The position numbers were made by a program, and so were the translations under genes. The notes below the pieces were generated by a model. That model was not told the DNA's origin. It ran no database searches and was given only the letters and a program-made list of their open reading frames with translations. A stretch of 64,000 nucleotides of DNA. Origin: Sphingobacterium siyangense (GTDB lineage: Bacteria > Bacteroidota > Bacteroidia > Sphingobacteriales > Sphingobacteriaceae). The stretch covers positions 26,569-90,568 of the forward strand of contig NZ_VLKR01000025.1 of the NCBI RefSeq assembly GCF_007830445.1, in the 5' to 3' direction. Numbering within the stretch: the first letter of the stretch is position 1; every line of letters starts with the position of its first letter. Positions 45,870-55,444 of this stretch are shown piece by piece.

Positions 45870-46769
45870 CTATAATTGTGGTCTGGTTGCGATTGAATCT
45901 GCAATAATTTTTTTAACGCGTTGTTCTTCCTCGCCGATCAATGGCAATCTGGGAGCGCGTGTATAAGGTGTTGAAATTCCTTCGGCTGTCGCTGCCAATT
46001 TAATATATTGGACCAACTTAGGATGAATATCCAATTCCAATAAAGGCATAAACCAACGGTATATTTCTACAGCTTTGCTGTACTCGCCAGCCTTTACAAG
46101 ATCGTACATGGCCACAGTTTCTCTTGGAAATGCATCGACCAGTCCAGCAACTAAACCATCAGCCCCTAACATCAAAGACTCGAGTCCTAAGGTATCTACA
46201 CCAGCCATAATCTTTAATCGATCACCAAAACGATTTTTCAAACGCGTGATATTTGTTAAATCTCGTGTAGACTCTTTCACCGCCTGAATATTTGGTTCCA
46301 ATAAGAGTTCCTCAAACATGTCCAGCGATACATAAGTACTATAGTCAACAGGGTTGTTATAGATTAAAATTGGCAATTTGGTACTTTGTGCAACAGCACG
46401 AAAATAAGCGACTGCTTCTCTATCATCAGCTCTATAGCGCATCGGTGGCAATAACATCAAACCGTCTGCGCCCAATTCTTCACTCGTTTGAGCCACTTTG
46501 ATCGCTGCAGCAGTTGTATTTTCTGCAATATTCAACAACACCGGTACACGCCCAGCGACAACCTTCAACGCATATGTCAATAAATCATACTTTTCTTCCG
46601 TACTCAAAACACTTGCTTCACCCAATGATCCAGCGATAATCAAACCGTGAACACCTCCATCCAATTGTGCTTCAATGTTTTTACCAAACATATCAAAATC
46701 CAAATTTCCATTTTCATCAAATGGTGATAACATTGCAGGATAAATTCCTTCCCATTTAAATTGTGCCAT
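45870..46769 (-). CDS. DapA/NAL-family lyase, probable 1-pyrroline-4-hydroxy-2-carboxylate deaminase
   Basis: The 299-aa class-I aldolase-type protein forms a Schiff base. Tyr137 (ILIYNNP) and Lys165 (QAVKEST) match the DapA family, and the GxxGE loop is GSLGE (residues 47-51). It is the first gene of the operon with the hydroxyproline epimerase, oxidase and semialdehyde dehydrogenase. The missing step of that pathway is the deaminase, which belongs to this family, so I assign it on context. Alternatives are dihydrodipicolinate synthase or N-acetylneuraminate lyase, both less likely here. Confidence 0.85.
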   Translation of the reverse strand: MAQFKWEGIYPAMLSPFDENGNLDFDMFGKNIEAQLDGGVHGLIIAGSLGEASVLSTEEKYDLLTYALKVVAGRVPVLLNIAENTTAAAIKVAQTSEELGADGLMLLPPMRYRADDREAVAYFRAVAQSTKLPILIYNNPVDYSTYVSLDMFEELLLEPNIQAVKESTRDLTNITRLKNRFGDRLKIMAGVDTLGLESLMLGADGLVAGLVDAFPRETVAMYDLVKAGEYSKAVEIYRWFMPLLELDIHPKLVQYIKLAATAEGISTPYTRAPRLPLIGEEEQRVKKIIADSIATRPQL

Positions 46770-46818
46770 AGCGTATTATTTTAATATTTCTTTATCACAA
46801 ATCTATTTGGAATAGCGA

Positions 46819-46865
46819 GGTCAATCTTCTTATGAATTAATCAACACTGACCTAATATTGACCTT
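46819..46865. promoter_or_regulatory. Three AGGTCA-type half-sites upstream of the hydroxyproline operon
   Basis: AGGTCAAT at 46819-46826 and its exact inverse ATTGACCT at 46858-46865 flank a third copy, ACTGACCT, at 46847-46854. They lie 50-96 bp upstream of the first gene of the operon, where an activator or repressor would bind. The cognate factor is not identified. Confidence 0.45.
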
Positions 46866-47115
46866 TTCTAGTAAATACAACTCATGAAGAAGCGGAAGAA
46901 TGGCTTTCTAATTTTAAATACAGATTTATAACTTATTTCAGCAAAACTTCAGATTAGTGCCTTTAAAGTTGAAATTTGACTTCAGTAACTTAAATGTAAG
47001 TTCAACATTTATAACAAGATTTACAAAAAATAGCATGTAAAAGATATATATACATGTTTATCGGCGTAAAATTTCGACAGCTATTATGGAATGTATAGCT
47101 GCAGATTAGAAATAA

Positions 47116-47147
47116 CAAAGGTTGCACTGTCTGACAGGCAACCTTTG
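47116..47147 (-). terminator. Terminator of the heavy-metal efflux operon
   Basis: CAAAGGTTGC (47116-47125) pairs with 47138-47147; an inner CTGTC/GACAG (47127-47131/47133-47137) extends it with one bulge. On the minus strand it follows the CzcA stop by 30 bp. The T-run is weak. Confidence 0.65.
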
Positions 47148-47176
47148 TATCGTATATAATAATTAAAAATGGGTAA

Positions 47177-50100
47177 CTAATCGCGGTTCTCCTTTTTATA
47201 AGAGAAGTAAAAAACGACTGGCAGTACAGAAAACGATAGAATCATACAAATAATCAATCCGCCGACAATCATAATAGCCAAGGGTTTTTGGATTTCAGAT
47301 CCCATTCCGTTTGAAAGTGCGGCCGGTAATAACCCCATTGCCCCCATTAACGCAATCATTAGGATGGGTCTGATCCGGCTTTTTACAGCTTCATAAATAG
47401 CGGGTTTCAAGCTCATTTTATTCAACAGATTTTCTTTCATTATCCCTATTAAAACAATGCCGTCAATCGTGGCTACACCAAAGAGAATAATAAATCCGAT
47501 ACCCGCCGAAATTCCAAATGTCGTCCCAGTAACCCACAGCGATACAAAACCACCTATAAATGCAAATGCCAGTGTAAGCGAAGAGATCAACGTATCTTTG
47601 ACGTTGCCAAAATTGGCATACAGCAAGAGTAAAATCAAAATAAGAGAAATTGGCACAACATTCATCAGCTGTTTTGTAGCCCGTTCCTTACTTTCGAATT
47701 CTCCGGCCCACACGACCTTATAAGATTTGGGCAGTTTAATATCTTTTTCTATCTGTTTTTTTGCATCGGCAATTGTACTTCCCAAATCCCGACCTTCAAT
47801 GTTGAAGCCAACACCAATATAACGGGAATTGCCCTCTCTGTAAATAAATGCCGGACCGGTATGATAATCTATTGTTGCGATCTCCCGCAGTGGTACTTTT
47901 TGATCATTCATCGTGGGAATGATGATATTTCCGATCTTCTCAGGATTGTCACGATACGATTTTTGGAAGCGGAGACGTACATCAAAGATGCGCTCGTTTT
48001 CATAGAAATGTGTCACAGATTGCCCGCCAATAGTCATTTCGATCACAGATTGCACATCCTTGGTCGAAACACCATATTTGGCCATTTTCGAATCATGCAG
48101 CTGAATCCTTAGTTCAGGCAAACCGATATTTTTGAAAACATTGATGTCCGTAATACCGTTCACCTTTTTAAGTGATTCGGCAAACTTATTGGCTTTATTT
48201 TCTAAATCTTGTAAATTCTCACCAAAAATTTTGATTACCAGCGGACTTTTTACTCCGGCTACATACTCCTCTACATTATCCTGGATCGGCTGGCTAAAAC
48301 CGAAATTTATTCCCGGAAAAGTCTGTAGACTATCCCGCATCTGACCAATCAATTTCTCTTTTGACAGTTTTCTTTTCCACTCGCCTTCGGGTTTCAATTC
48401 AATATTGAATTCAATATTGAAAAAACCGGTTGGATCTGTACCATCATTGGGGCGGCCTGTTTGCGTCATGATAAAATCAATCTCGTCAAACTGCTTCATC
48501 AATTTTGCTTTCATGGTTTTGGTCAGCTTCACAGATTCTTCTAGGTTGACACTATTGGGTAAGGTTGCGCGGACATAAATTGCACCTTCATTCAGTTTCG
48601 GAAGAAACTCTGAACCATAATGGCTAAACCGAAAAATACAGACGAGCAAAGCAGCAATAAAAATCGACAATGTCCATTTTGGATGGTCGAAAGCTTTCCT
48701 AAAACCTTTAAAAATGGCATTGCGGCTGACCTTAGTGATCTTATTCTCATCTTCTTTGATATTCTTTTTCAATAAGTATTTACACATCGCGGGCACATAG
48801 GTCAAACTCAGGATCAAGGACCCCAACAAGGCATAGCCGAGCGTAAAGGCCAATGGTGAGAACATCTTTCCTTCCACCTTTTGAAAAGAGAAAATCGGCG
48901 TCAATGCGACAATCAAGATCAATAGGGCAAAAAAGATATAGCCTGCTACAGAGCCGGCACCTTTCTTAATGATCCCTAGTTTGGAGATTTTATTAAAGCG
49001 TTCCGTCCCGAGCCGATGAGCCTCTTTTTCCAAAGAGACAAAAACAGTCTCCACGATGACCAGCGTTCCTTCGAGCAACAATCCAAAGTCCAATGCCCCC
49101 ATGGAAATCAAATTTGCAGGGAGCCCCTGTATTTTCAAACAAATAATCGCAAATAGGAAGGCCAATGGGATCACCGATGCAACGATAAAGGTTGTCTTCC
49201 AGTTGTTCAAAAAGATAAAGACAATAATCGAAACCAGAAGAACCCCCTCTATCAGGTTTTTGGAAACCGTATGCACGGTATTATTCACCAGTTTTGTGCG
49301 ATCAATAACGGGTTCAATCTTGACATTTGCAGGTAAAATACGTTGATTCAGCTCCACTATTTTTTCTTTTAACTTTGTCACAACTGCAGATGGATTTTCT
49401 CCCCTGAGCATAATGACGATTCCCTGGACAAGATCATCTTCCTGGTTGAGTCCCACCTGTCCGAGTCGCGGTTTTGCGCCTAATTCTATTTCTGCAACAT
49501 GCTTGACTAAAATCGGTGTATTGCCGACCACCTTGATCAAAATATTACCGATATCATCGATCTTATCCAATAGGCCTACCCCACGCACAACATAAGCCTG
49601 ATTTCCTTTCTGGATCACATCGCCGCCGACATTTATATTCGAACGTGATACGGCTTCATAAACATCCAGTGGCGACAGGTTATAATTGGCCAACTCTGTT
49701 GGATTGATCTTTATTTCATAGATCTTTTCCTCCCCCCCAAAGCTGACGACATCCGCCACGCCGGGCACACCGACAAGCTCCCGTTCAATCACCCAATCCT
49801 GAATGGCAGAGACTTCCTTGATCGGAAGATTACTTTTCACCACATAGCGAAAAATTTCTCCGGTAGCACCAGATGGTGGTTCGATTGAACTCTCAGCACC
49901 TTCCGGTAACTCAATGGAACGCATCTTATTACCCGCATACTGTTGGGCATAAAAATCCGCTACCCCATCCTCAAATTGAATCGTTACAACAGATAACCCA
50001 AACAAGGAGATGGAACGAACATCCGTTTTCTTTGGAATGGTATTCATTTCTTTGGTAACAGGCAGTGTAACGAACTTTTCTATTTCTTCAGCACTGCGCC

Positions 50101-50272
50101 CGGGCCACTGTGTGATAATCCTAACCCGTGTGTTGGTCACATCGGGGAAAGCCTCAATCGGTGTATGGAGGTAGGCATATATCCCGCCGAACAATAATGC
50201 CAGCGTAAAAAACAGGACGACCAAGGAATGTTTCAATGAGAATGAAACAATATTTTGTACAACTTTCTTCAT
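47177..50272 (-). CDS. czcA: CzcA-family heavy-metal RND efflux pump
   Basis: The 1,031-aa inner-membrane proton/metal antiporter has 12 predicted helices and two large periplasmic loops. IEAFPDVTNTRVRI at the N-terminus and GGLIICMILSFSVLPVVFYFSY at the end are family marks. The fourth-helix motif that sets ion type in HME-RND pumps reads DFGLLLEGTLVIVE (near residue 393-406), with Glu at the position usually Asp in DFG...D...E. It works with the CzcB- and CzcC-type proteins encoded upstream; CzcB ends 1 bp before its start. Metal specificity (Zn/Co/Cd/Ni) is open. Confidence 0.93.
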   Translation of the reverse strand: MKKVVQNIVSFSLKHSLVVLFFTLALLFGGIYAYLHTPIEAFPDVTNTRVRIITQWPGRSAEEIEKFVTLPVTKEMNTIPKKTDVRSISLFGLSVVTIQFEDGVADFYAQQYAGNKMRSIELPEGAESSIEPPSGATGEIFRYVVKSNLPIKEVSAIQDWVIERELVGVPGVADVVSFGGEEKIYEIKINPTELANYNLSPLDVYEAVSRSNINVGGDVIQKGNQAYVVRGVGLLDKIDDIGNILIKVVGNTPILVKHVAEIELGAKPRLGQVGLNQEDDLVQGIVIMLRGENPSAVVTKLKEKIVELNQRILPANVKIEPVIDRTKLVNNTVHTVSKNLIEGVLLVSIIVFIFLNNWKTTFIVASVIPLAFLFAIICLKIQGLPANLISMGALDFGLLLEGTLVIVETVFVSLEKEAHRLGTERFNKISKLGIIKKGAGSVAGYIFFALLILIVALTPIFSFQKVEGKMFSPLAFTLGYALLGSLILSLTYVPAMCKYLLKKNIKEDENKITKVSRNAIFKGFRKAFDHPKWTLSIFIAALLVCIFRFSHYGSEFLPKLNEGAIYVRATLPNSVNLEESVKLTKTMKAKLMKQFDEIDFIMTQTGRPNDGTDPTGFFNIEFNIELKPEGEWKRKLSKEKLIGQMRDSLQTFPGINFGFSQPIQDNVEEYVAGVKSPLVIKIFGENLQDLENKANKFAESLKKVNGITDINVFKNIGLPELRIQLHDSKMAKYGVSTKDVQSVIEMTIGGQSVTHFYENERIFDVRLRFQKSYRDNPEKIGNIIIPTMNDQKVPLREIATIDYHTGPAFIYREGNSRYIGVGFNIEGRDLGSTIADAKKQIEKDIKLPKSYKVVWAGEFESKERATKQLMNVVPISLILILLLLYANFGNVKDTLISSLTLAFAFIGGFVSLWVTGTTFGISAGIGFIILFGVATIDGIVLIGIMKENLLNKMSLKPAIYEAVKSRIRPILMIALMGAMGLLPAALSNGMGSEIQKPLAIMIVGGLIICMILSFSVLPVVFYFSYKKENRD

Positions 50273-50273
50273 C

Positions 50274-51380
50274 CTACCTATTTATCAGTTCATCAAATAC
50301 GATCAGCTCATTCTCCGTCAGCACCTGATCTCCCTCGACTACACCAGATTTGACAAAAGCGTATGTTTCATTCTCAGCGACAATATCAACAGCTTTAACC
50401 GACAGGTCACAGTCATTTTTATAGCGTACAACGAAATTCTGATTGTTATGGAGGATAATGGCATCTTTCGGAATTGCCAGCATACGCTCTTCCTGTCCCG
50501 AAACGGCCTTTTCGACCAGCACATCCACGCTCATGCCTGGCTTCAATCTCAGGTCTTTATTCAACAACTTCACGCGCGCTTTGACCACACGTTCTTCCGG
50601 ATCAAAGAAGTTGGCGACCTGATCAATATAACCGTCAAAAGTTTCACCTTTATAAGCCAGTGTAGTGATCTTGACAGGAGCCCCGTTTTTAACAAAAGGT
50701 AAATTATTTGCATAGATATTGACCGAAACCCATACCTCATTCAGCTTACTGACCGACAGCAAATCGGCGTCATCGCCAACAGTCATACCAGGACTCACCT
50801 TTTTATCTACGATATAGCCAGCTTTGGGCGCACGGATGTAAAACACACCATTTTCCGAGGAGCCATTCAGCAAACTCATGTTCGCTTTCACATGGCGGAT
50901 TCCAATCTGCACGGCTTTCAATTCACTTTCCATCTCTTCCAGCTCCCGCTGGGAAGCCATACCATCTTTCAGCAGGCTACGCAGGTTAAACAATTTACTC
51001 TCCGTCAGCCGCTTGCTATTTTCCAGTTCCCGCAGTTCCTTTCCTAAATCATTGACCGAGGTCCCTTTAAGCGATACCAGAATCTGTCCTTTTTCTACAT
51101 AATCGCCCATCTTGACCGAAACAGACTGCACGATACCAGGTATAGGGCTCTTTAACGCAGCAAGTTCATCCTGATCGTATTGGATAACCCCATTTAAAGC
51201 GATCTGTTCAAATACCGTTCGCTTCTGTATCGAATCAATTTTAATTTGGTTTTTAAAGTCGGCGCTAAGACAAAAGCCTTTAGCAGCTGGAATAGGCTGC
51301 TCTTCATTTTTCGCCGGCTGACAGCTCCACACTAAACAAATAGACAGCAGTGTCAATGGCGTTAAAAAATTACTTTTCAT
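50274..51380 (-). CDS. czcB: RND efflux periplasmic adaptor (CzcB-like) lipoprotein
   Basis: The 368-aa membrane-fusion protein has a lipobox (CLVWSC), a biotinyl-lipoyl domain with PGIVQSVSVKMGDYVEKGQILV, a coiled-coil hairpin (about 108-160), a second lipoyl half (IRAPKAGYIVDKKVSPGMTVG) and a beta-barrel domain. It bridges CzcA and the outer-membrane channel. Its start overlaps the CzcC stop by 4 bp (ATGA), so translation is coupled. Confidence 0.92.
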   Translation of the reverse strand: MKSNFLTPLTLLSICLVWSCQPAKNEEQPIPAAKGFCLSADFKNQIKIDSIQKRTVFEQIALNGVIQYDQDELAALKSPIPGIVQSVSVKMGDYVEKGQILVSLKGTSVNDLGKELRELENSKRLTESKLFNLRSLLKDGMASQRELEEMESELKAVQIGIRHVKANMSLLNGSSENGVFYIRAPKAGYIVDKKVSPGMTVGDDADLLSVSKLNEVWVSVNIYANNLPFVKNGAPVKITTLAYKGETFDGYIDQVANFFDPEERVVKARVKLLNKDLRLKPGMSVDVLVEKAVSGQEERMLAIPKDAIILHNNQNFVVRYKNDCDLSVKAVDIVAENETYAFVKSGVVEGDQVLTENELIVFDELINR

Positions 51381-52651
51381 GAGAAAATATCCTTTCCGAT
51401 CAAGTACATCAGTTCCTCCTTATACTGAAGATATTTCGCCCTGCGTTCCAATATTGATTCTTTGTTTTCCATATAATTATTGATAAAATCTATAAATTCA
51501 ACGATGGTCAGTCTCCGTTGTTGGAAATTGCGCACATAGCGTTCTAGCGCTACGTCCAATTTACCATCAAAGCCGATATCCGTTGTCTTCAAACTCGTTT
51601 CAAGGTTGCTGAGCCGCTCCGAAAGGAAGTCGATCTCCCGTTCGATGTCGATACGAAATTGCTCGATTTCCACTTTATTTTTCTCAAGTTCCAGCTTAGC
51701 GATTTTGATATTCCCCTGGTTCCGGTTAAATAGAGGAAGATCCATAGCAACCCCCAGCCCTATAAAATCGCGCATGATATTTCCACCACGGTCGTAATTC
51801 ATGGAGACCTGCAAATCTGGTATACGTTCGGCCTTTTCTATTTTCAGCTGAGCATCACTTTTCTTCAATTCGTTATGGATGATCTTATAGTCGCTGCGAT
51901 TGTCGAGCGCCATCATTTTCCACTCCTGTTTTTTTCCCTGGAGAAAATGCGGAATGCCGATCGTATCTGATATAGTGAGTGCGGTCCCTTTGTCTCCGAG
52001 ATAGCGCGCAACCTCATTCATTTTTGTAATTTTTTCCTGTTGGATTTCATTCAGTTTGTTACCAAATGCGATAGACTCGCTTTGAATCCTGAGGTAGTCC
52101 ATCTCACTTACATTGCCTTCTTTCCACTGATTTTGGTATGATTTTGCCAACGTCTGAAAGATATCCACCTGACTATTGTATAACTTCTCCTTTTCCTGCA
52201 GAATCTGTAATTCGAGACATTGGCTCCGGAGATCATATTTTAGGTTCCGCAGCAATTCTTCAAATTGAAGCTGGGCATTTTCTTTTTCGAGAAGCTGCAA
52301 TTGCACTCTCTTTTTTCGTTTGCCAGCCATTTCGATGGTCTGTTCCAGCTCGATCGCCACCTGCTGATACTTACCGTAATTTCCGATCAGCGCTGGAAAG
52401 GATTCGCTGGAAGGGTTTTTCCAAAGATTGACTTCGGAGATGGAAATCGTTGGATTGGGCCACAACTTTGCCTGAAGCACAGCAGCTTCGGCTTGCTGCA
52501 TATGAAAACGCTGCGCCATTAAGGTCAGGTTATGGGTAAGGAATATCTGCTCGATCTCCTCCTTTCGCAAACGGTTTTCAACCGCCTCCTGCGAAAATAG
52601 CTTGCTATTCAGGCCAAGAAGTAAAAATAATGTAATACGTAGTTTTCTCAC
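51377..52651 (-). CDS. czcC: TolC-family outer-membrane efflux protein (CzcC-like)
   Basis: The 424-aa outer-membrane factor has a signal peptide (SKLFSQ) and two repeated long helical OEP regions, for example LRNLKYDLRSQCLELQILQEKEKLYNSQV and the second-half YVRNFQQRRLTIVEFIDF. PNPTISISEVNLWKNP is typical of CzcC-type proteins. It is the first efflux gene, 90 bp after the sensor kinase gene. Confidence 0.9.
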   Translation of the reverse strand: MRKLRITLFLLLGLNSKLFSQEAVENRLRKEEIEQIFLTHNLTLMAQRFHMQQAEAAVLQAKLWPNPTISISEVNLWKNPSSESFPALIGNYGKYQQVAIELEQTIEMAGKRKKRVQLQLLEKENAQLQFEELLRNLKYDLRSQCLELQILQEKEKLYNSQVDIFQTLAKSYQNQWKEGNVSEMDYLRIQSESIAFGNKLNEIQQEKITKMNEVARYLGDKGTALTISDTIGIPHFLQGKKQEWKMMALDNRSDYKIIHNELKKSDAQLKIEKAERIPDLQVSMNYDRGGNIMRDFIGLGVAMDLPLFNRNQGNIKIAKLELEKNKVEIEQFRIDIEREIDFLSERLSNLETSLKTTDIGFDGKLDVALERYVRNFQQRRLTIVEFIDFINNYMENKESILERRAKYLQYKEELMYLIGKDIFS

Positions 52652-52741
52652 TTAATTTTGAATTTTCACAAAACTAAATGACAGGGATTACAGGCAACTT
52701 TAGGTTAAATTAAAGTTTGATTAGAAGGGATTAGAAAATGA

Positions 52742-54088
52742 TTAGAACTGGGGGAATAATAGCGATACCGTTGTACCTAGATCATTTGAACGAATATCAA
52801 AGTCTACCCCTTGATCCTTAAATACAATCTGCGCAAAAGAGAGACCTATGCCGCTGCCCTTAACTTTACCAACATTTGATCCACGATAGAAAGTCTGTTT
52901 CACAGACTCCAGCTCGGCTTGTGGGATACCAATACCATGGTCTATGATTTGCAAAGACAGCCTGCCATTTACACCTGTCATTCGGACAAGAACTTCCTGC
53001 CCATTTGCATATTTAAGTGCATTTTCGATTAAATTGGAAATAGACAGACTAACGAGCATCTTATTGCCCCGAAAATTAAAGTATCGCGGTTCATCGACCT
53101 GTATATCGACTTTCAAGGGCACGGCAAATGATCTCGAAAACTTAGGTACAAGATCCCATACGATCTCGTCTATGCGAAAGGTTTCCAGTGAACGTTTCAG
53201 GGCCTGATCTTCGGTCAGCAATAGAAAATTACCAATAAGCTGATTCAGAAAATTCACATGCTCAGTAATGGTTTCGGCCAATTCATGATATTCTTCTTCA
53301 CTTCTGACCTTTGTACCGAAGACCTCCATTGAGCCCAGGATTCCCGCCAAAGGTGTTCGAAACTCGTGTGAAACATAGCTGACAAAGTTCTTTCTAATAA
53401 TCATATTTTCGCTGATCCGACGTAGGAGCGCATTATAACTTTCAATAAGATCTTGTAGTTCGTCCTTCGTTTTTATAGTCGTCAGGGGCTCCTGAATCGT
53501 GCTTAAATCCTTATGCCGAATTTCTTGGATCACTTTACGAATGGGGAGATAAGCATATTTACTCAGCCAAACCGACAACAAGGCAATACTGATCAATGCA
53601 ACGAGAAAAACAAAGACAAGCGTAATGAGCAAACGATTCAACTGATGATCAAAATCTGCGCTCGACTCTTTGACAAACACAAAAAAATCGCCCTGATTGT
53701 CTGGATAATACAAACCAAAATAAAAGCTATCTTCTGTTTTAAAATAAATCGTTTTGTCTGATTTCAGCTGGCTCAGCAAATCCTTATTAATTTGACTATC
53801 AAAACGCATACCGCCATAACTTACTTTTCCTTCGGCGTTATAAACTGCTACCATGGCACGTTTAACCAGGCTTTCATATTGATTTTTAGATTCCAAATGC
53901 TTTAGTGGGCTCTGCTCATCTGCCTCGAGGTAATATATACCAGCTATTTTCGCATTTTTTTCGAGGGAACTGATCAGATGTCGTTCCGAGGAATTATAAA
54001 ATATCCAGTAGATGACTAGCGTTGCAAGCCCAAAAATAATGGTGAATACCAGCGTAGAAAAGAGTGTAAGCCGAATTTTTAAATTCAT
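52742..54088 (-). CDS. Sensor histidine kinase (CusS/CzcS-like)
   Basis: The 448-aa kinase has two membrane helices (about 10-31 and 150-172) flanking a periplasmic sensor of about 120 aa, then a HAMP-like linker. The H box is FVSYVSHEFRTPLAGILGSMEVF, and the ATPase N box NLIENALKYANG with HGIGIP and GSGIGLSFAQIV is complete. Its ATG is 2 bp after the response regulator stop, and it precedes czcCBA, so metal sensing is likely by context. Confidence 0.92.
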   Translation of the reverse strand: MNLKIRLTLFSTLVFTIIFGLATLVIYWIFYNSSERHLISSLEKNAKIAGIYYLEADEQSPLKHLESKNQYESLVKRAMVAVYNAEGKVSYGGMRFDSQINKDLLSQLKSDKTIYFKTEDSFYFGLYYPDNQGDFFVFVKESSADFDHQLNRLLITLVFVFLVALISIALLSVWLSKYAYLPIRKVIQEIRHKDLSTIQEPLTTIKTKDELQDLIESYNALLRRISENMIIRKNFVSYVSHEFRTPLAGILGSMEVFGTKVRSEEEYHELAETITEHVNFLNQLIGNFLLLTEDQALKRSLETFRIDEIVWDLVPKFSRSFAVPLKVDIQVDEPRYFNFRGNKMLVSLSISNLIENALKYANGQEVLVRMTGVNGRLSLQIIDHGIGIPQAELESVKQTFYRGSNVGKVKGSGIGLSFAQIVFKDQGVDFDIRSNDLGTTVSLLFPQF

Positions 54089-54090
54089 TG

Positions 54091-54771
54091 TCAGTCCGTT
54101 GTAAGCATATAACCGACTCCTTTCACCGTTTTGATAATGGAGGTATCGCTCCCTTCATCAACCTTGCCTCTTAGATAAGAAACGTACACATCGACGACAT
54201 TGGTGCTGTTATCAAAATCGATTCCCCAAACGGCCTGCAAGATTGCAGTCCGTGAAAGCGTTTTATTTCGATTTTCGATCAGATACTTAAATAGTTTAAA
54301 TTCTTTGGGAGAGAGATCGACATTTTTACCATTCTTATGAACTTCATAACGTTCAAGATCCACTTTTAAATCACGAATTTCTACGCTACTGTCCTTTGGC
54401 ACGTTTTTATAATTGTCCCGGCGTACCAGGGCTTTGATACGACTCACCAATTCCTTAAAGGAAAACGGCTTGACGAGATAGTCATCGGCACCACTTTCCA
54501 AGGCCTCGACCTTATCTTCAATCTCCCCTAAAGCACTCAAAATCAATATCGGAATATGATTTTTTCGATACCTGACCATCTTCGTAAACTGGATACCATC
54601 AATTCCGGGCAACATGATATCAAGTACAATAATATCCAAAGAATCTGCATTGATCCATTCACGTGCAGCTTCCGCAGATTCAACTAAAATGACCTGATGC
54701 CCCATTTCTTCCAGACCTTTCACCACAAAGCTGCTAATCCGGCGATCGTCCTCTACTAAAAGTATCTGCAT
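54091..54771 (-). CDS. OmpR-family response regulator (CusR/CzcR-like)
   Basis: The 226-aa regulator has a receiver domain (LLVEDDRRISS, phospho-Asp in DIIVLDIMLPGIDG, switch Lys in DDYLVKPFSF) and a C-terminal winged helix (LSPKEFKLFKYLIENRNKTLSR, then VDVYVSYLRGKVD). It heads the RR-kinase-czcCBA group, all on the minus strand, so it probably activates this pump in response to metal. Confidence 0.93.
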   Translation of the reverse strand: MQILLVEDDRRISSFVVKGLEEMGHQVILVESAEAAREWINADSLDIIVLDIMLPGIDGIQFTKMVRYRKNHIPILILSALGEIEDKVEALESGADDYLVKPFSFKELVSRIKALVRRDNYKNVPKDSSVEIRDLKVDLERYEVHKNGKNVDLSPKEFKLFKYLIENRNKTLSRTAILQAVWGIDFDNSTNVVDVYVSYLRGKVDEGSDTSIIKTVKGVGYMLTTD

Positions 54772-55004
54772 ATTATACGCTGTTTATTTTTATGCGGGAT
54801 TATAAAAATTGCGAATTCCTCCCGGAATTCTACAAGTATACGAATTTACAATTTAATCGTCCGGTAATCCACAGCCCCCTTCTCCATAAATCCTCTAAGC
54901 TAATTTTTAGACATACATCCAATCAACACGAATCTATTTTGGATAAACTATTTCGTATAGTCCAAATTGGTTATATTTAACCTAACAACTCGAAAAAGAT
55001 TAAG

Positions 55005-55394
55005 ATGAATACAGTATTGCCTCCCAATAAGAAAAGACGTGAAGAAATTACGATAAAATATTTTGAGTTACTGGATCGTCATCTGGCGGAATTGATCAGC
55101 GGAGTCAGTATAGAAATGCTGGAGCTTCAGGACATCGCAAACATACTTTGTATCTCACAAAAGCATCTCATCAAGATAATACAGGAAACGTCAGGGAATC
55201 ACCCTTGTCATTTTTATGTACAAAAAATATTGACCTGCACCAAGAGCCTACTCGCTAATAACGAGTTAACCATATCGGAGATCGCACAAAGGCTGACCTA
55301 TGACCCTTCCAACTTCACCAAATTTTTCAAAAAATATGAGGGCATGTCCCCTTCACAATTTCGTCAATTGCAAAAAGCGAAAAGTTCACCATAA
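55005..55394 (+). CDS. Short AraC-type DNA-binding protein
   Basis: The 129-aa protein consists almost entirely of the AraC double helix-turn-helix (LQDIANILCISQKHLIKIIQETSGNHPCHFYV, then TISEIAQRLTYDPSNFTKFFKKYEGMSPSQFR). No sensor domain is present. It lies 50 bp upstream of an SDR gene in the same direction and may regulate it. A 15-bp inverted repeat ACTAT-N5-ATAGT (54947-54961) lies upstream and may be its operator. Confidence 0.85.
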   Translation: MNTVLPPNKKRREEITIKYFELLDRHLAELISGVSIEMLELQDIANILCISQKHLIKIIQETSGNHPCHFYVQKILTCTKSLLANNELTISEIAQRLTYDPSNFTKFFKKYEGMSPSQFRQLQKAKSSP

Positions 55395-55444
55395 CGGAGC
55401 CCTTAACATTTGTGAAATTTGCTATAATCAAAATTTAAATTATT

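Noticed and set aside
54792..54980. 62-aa ORF between the response regulator and the AraC-type gene
   Set aside because: No recognisable motif, no leader or operon context; it spans the divergent promoter region.
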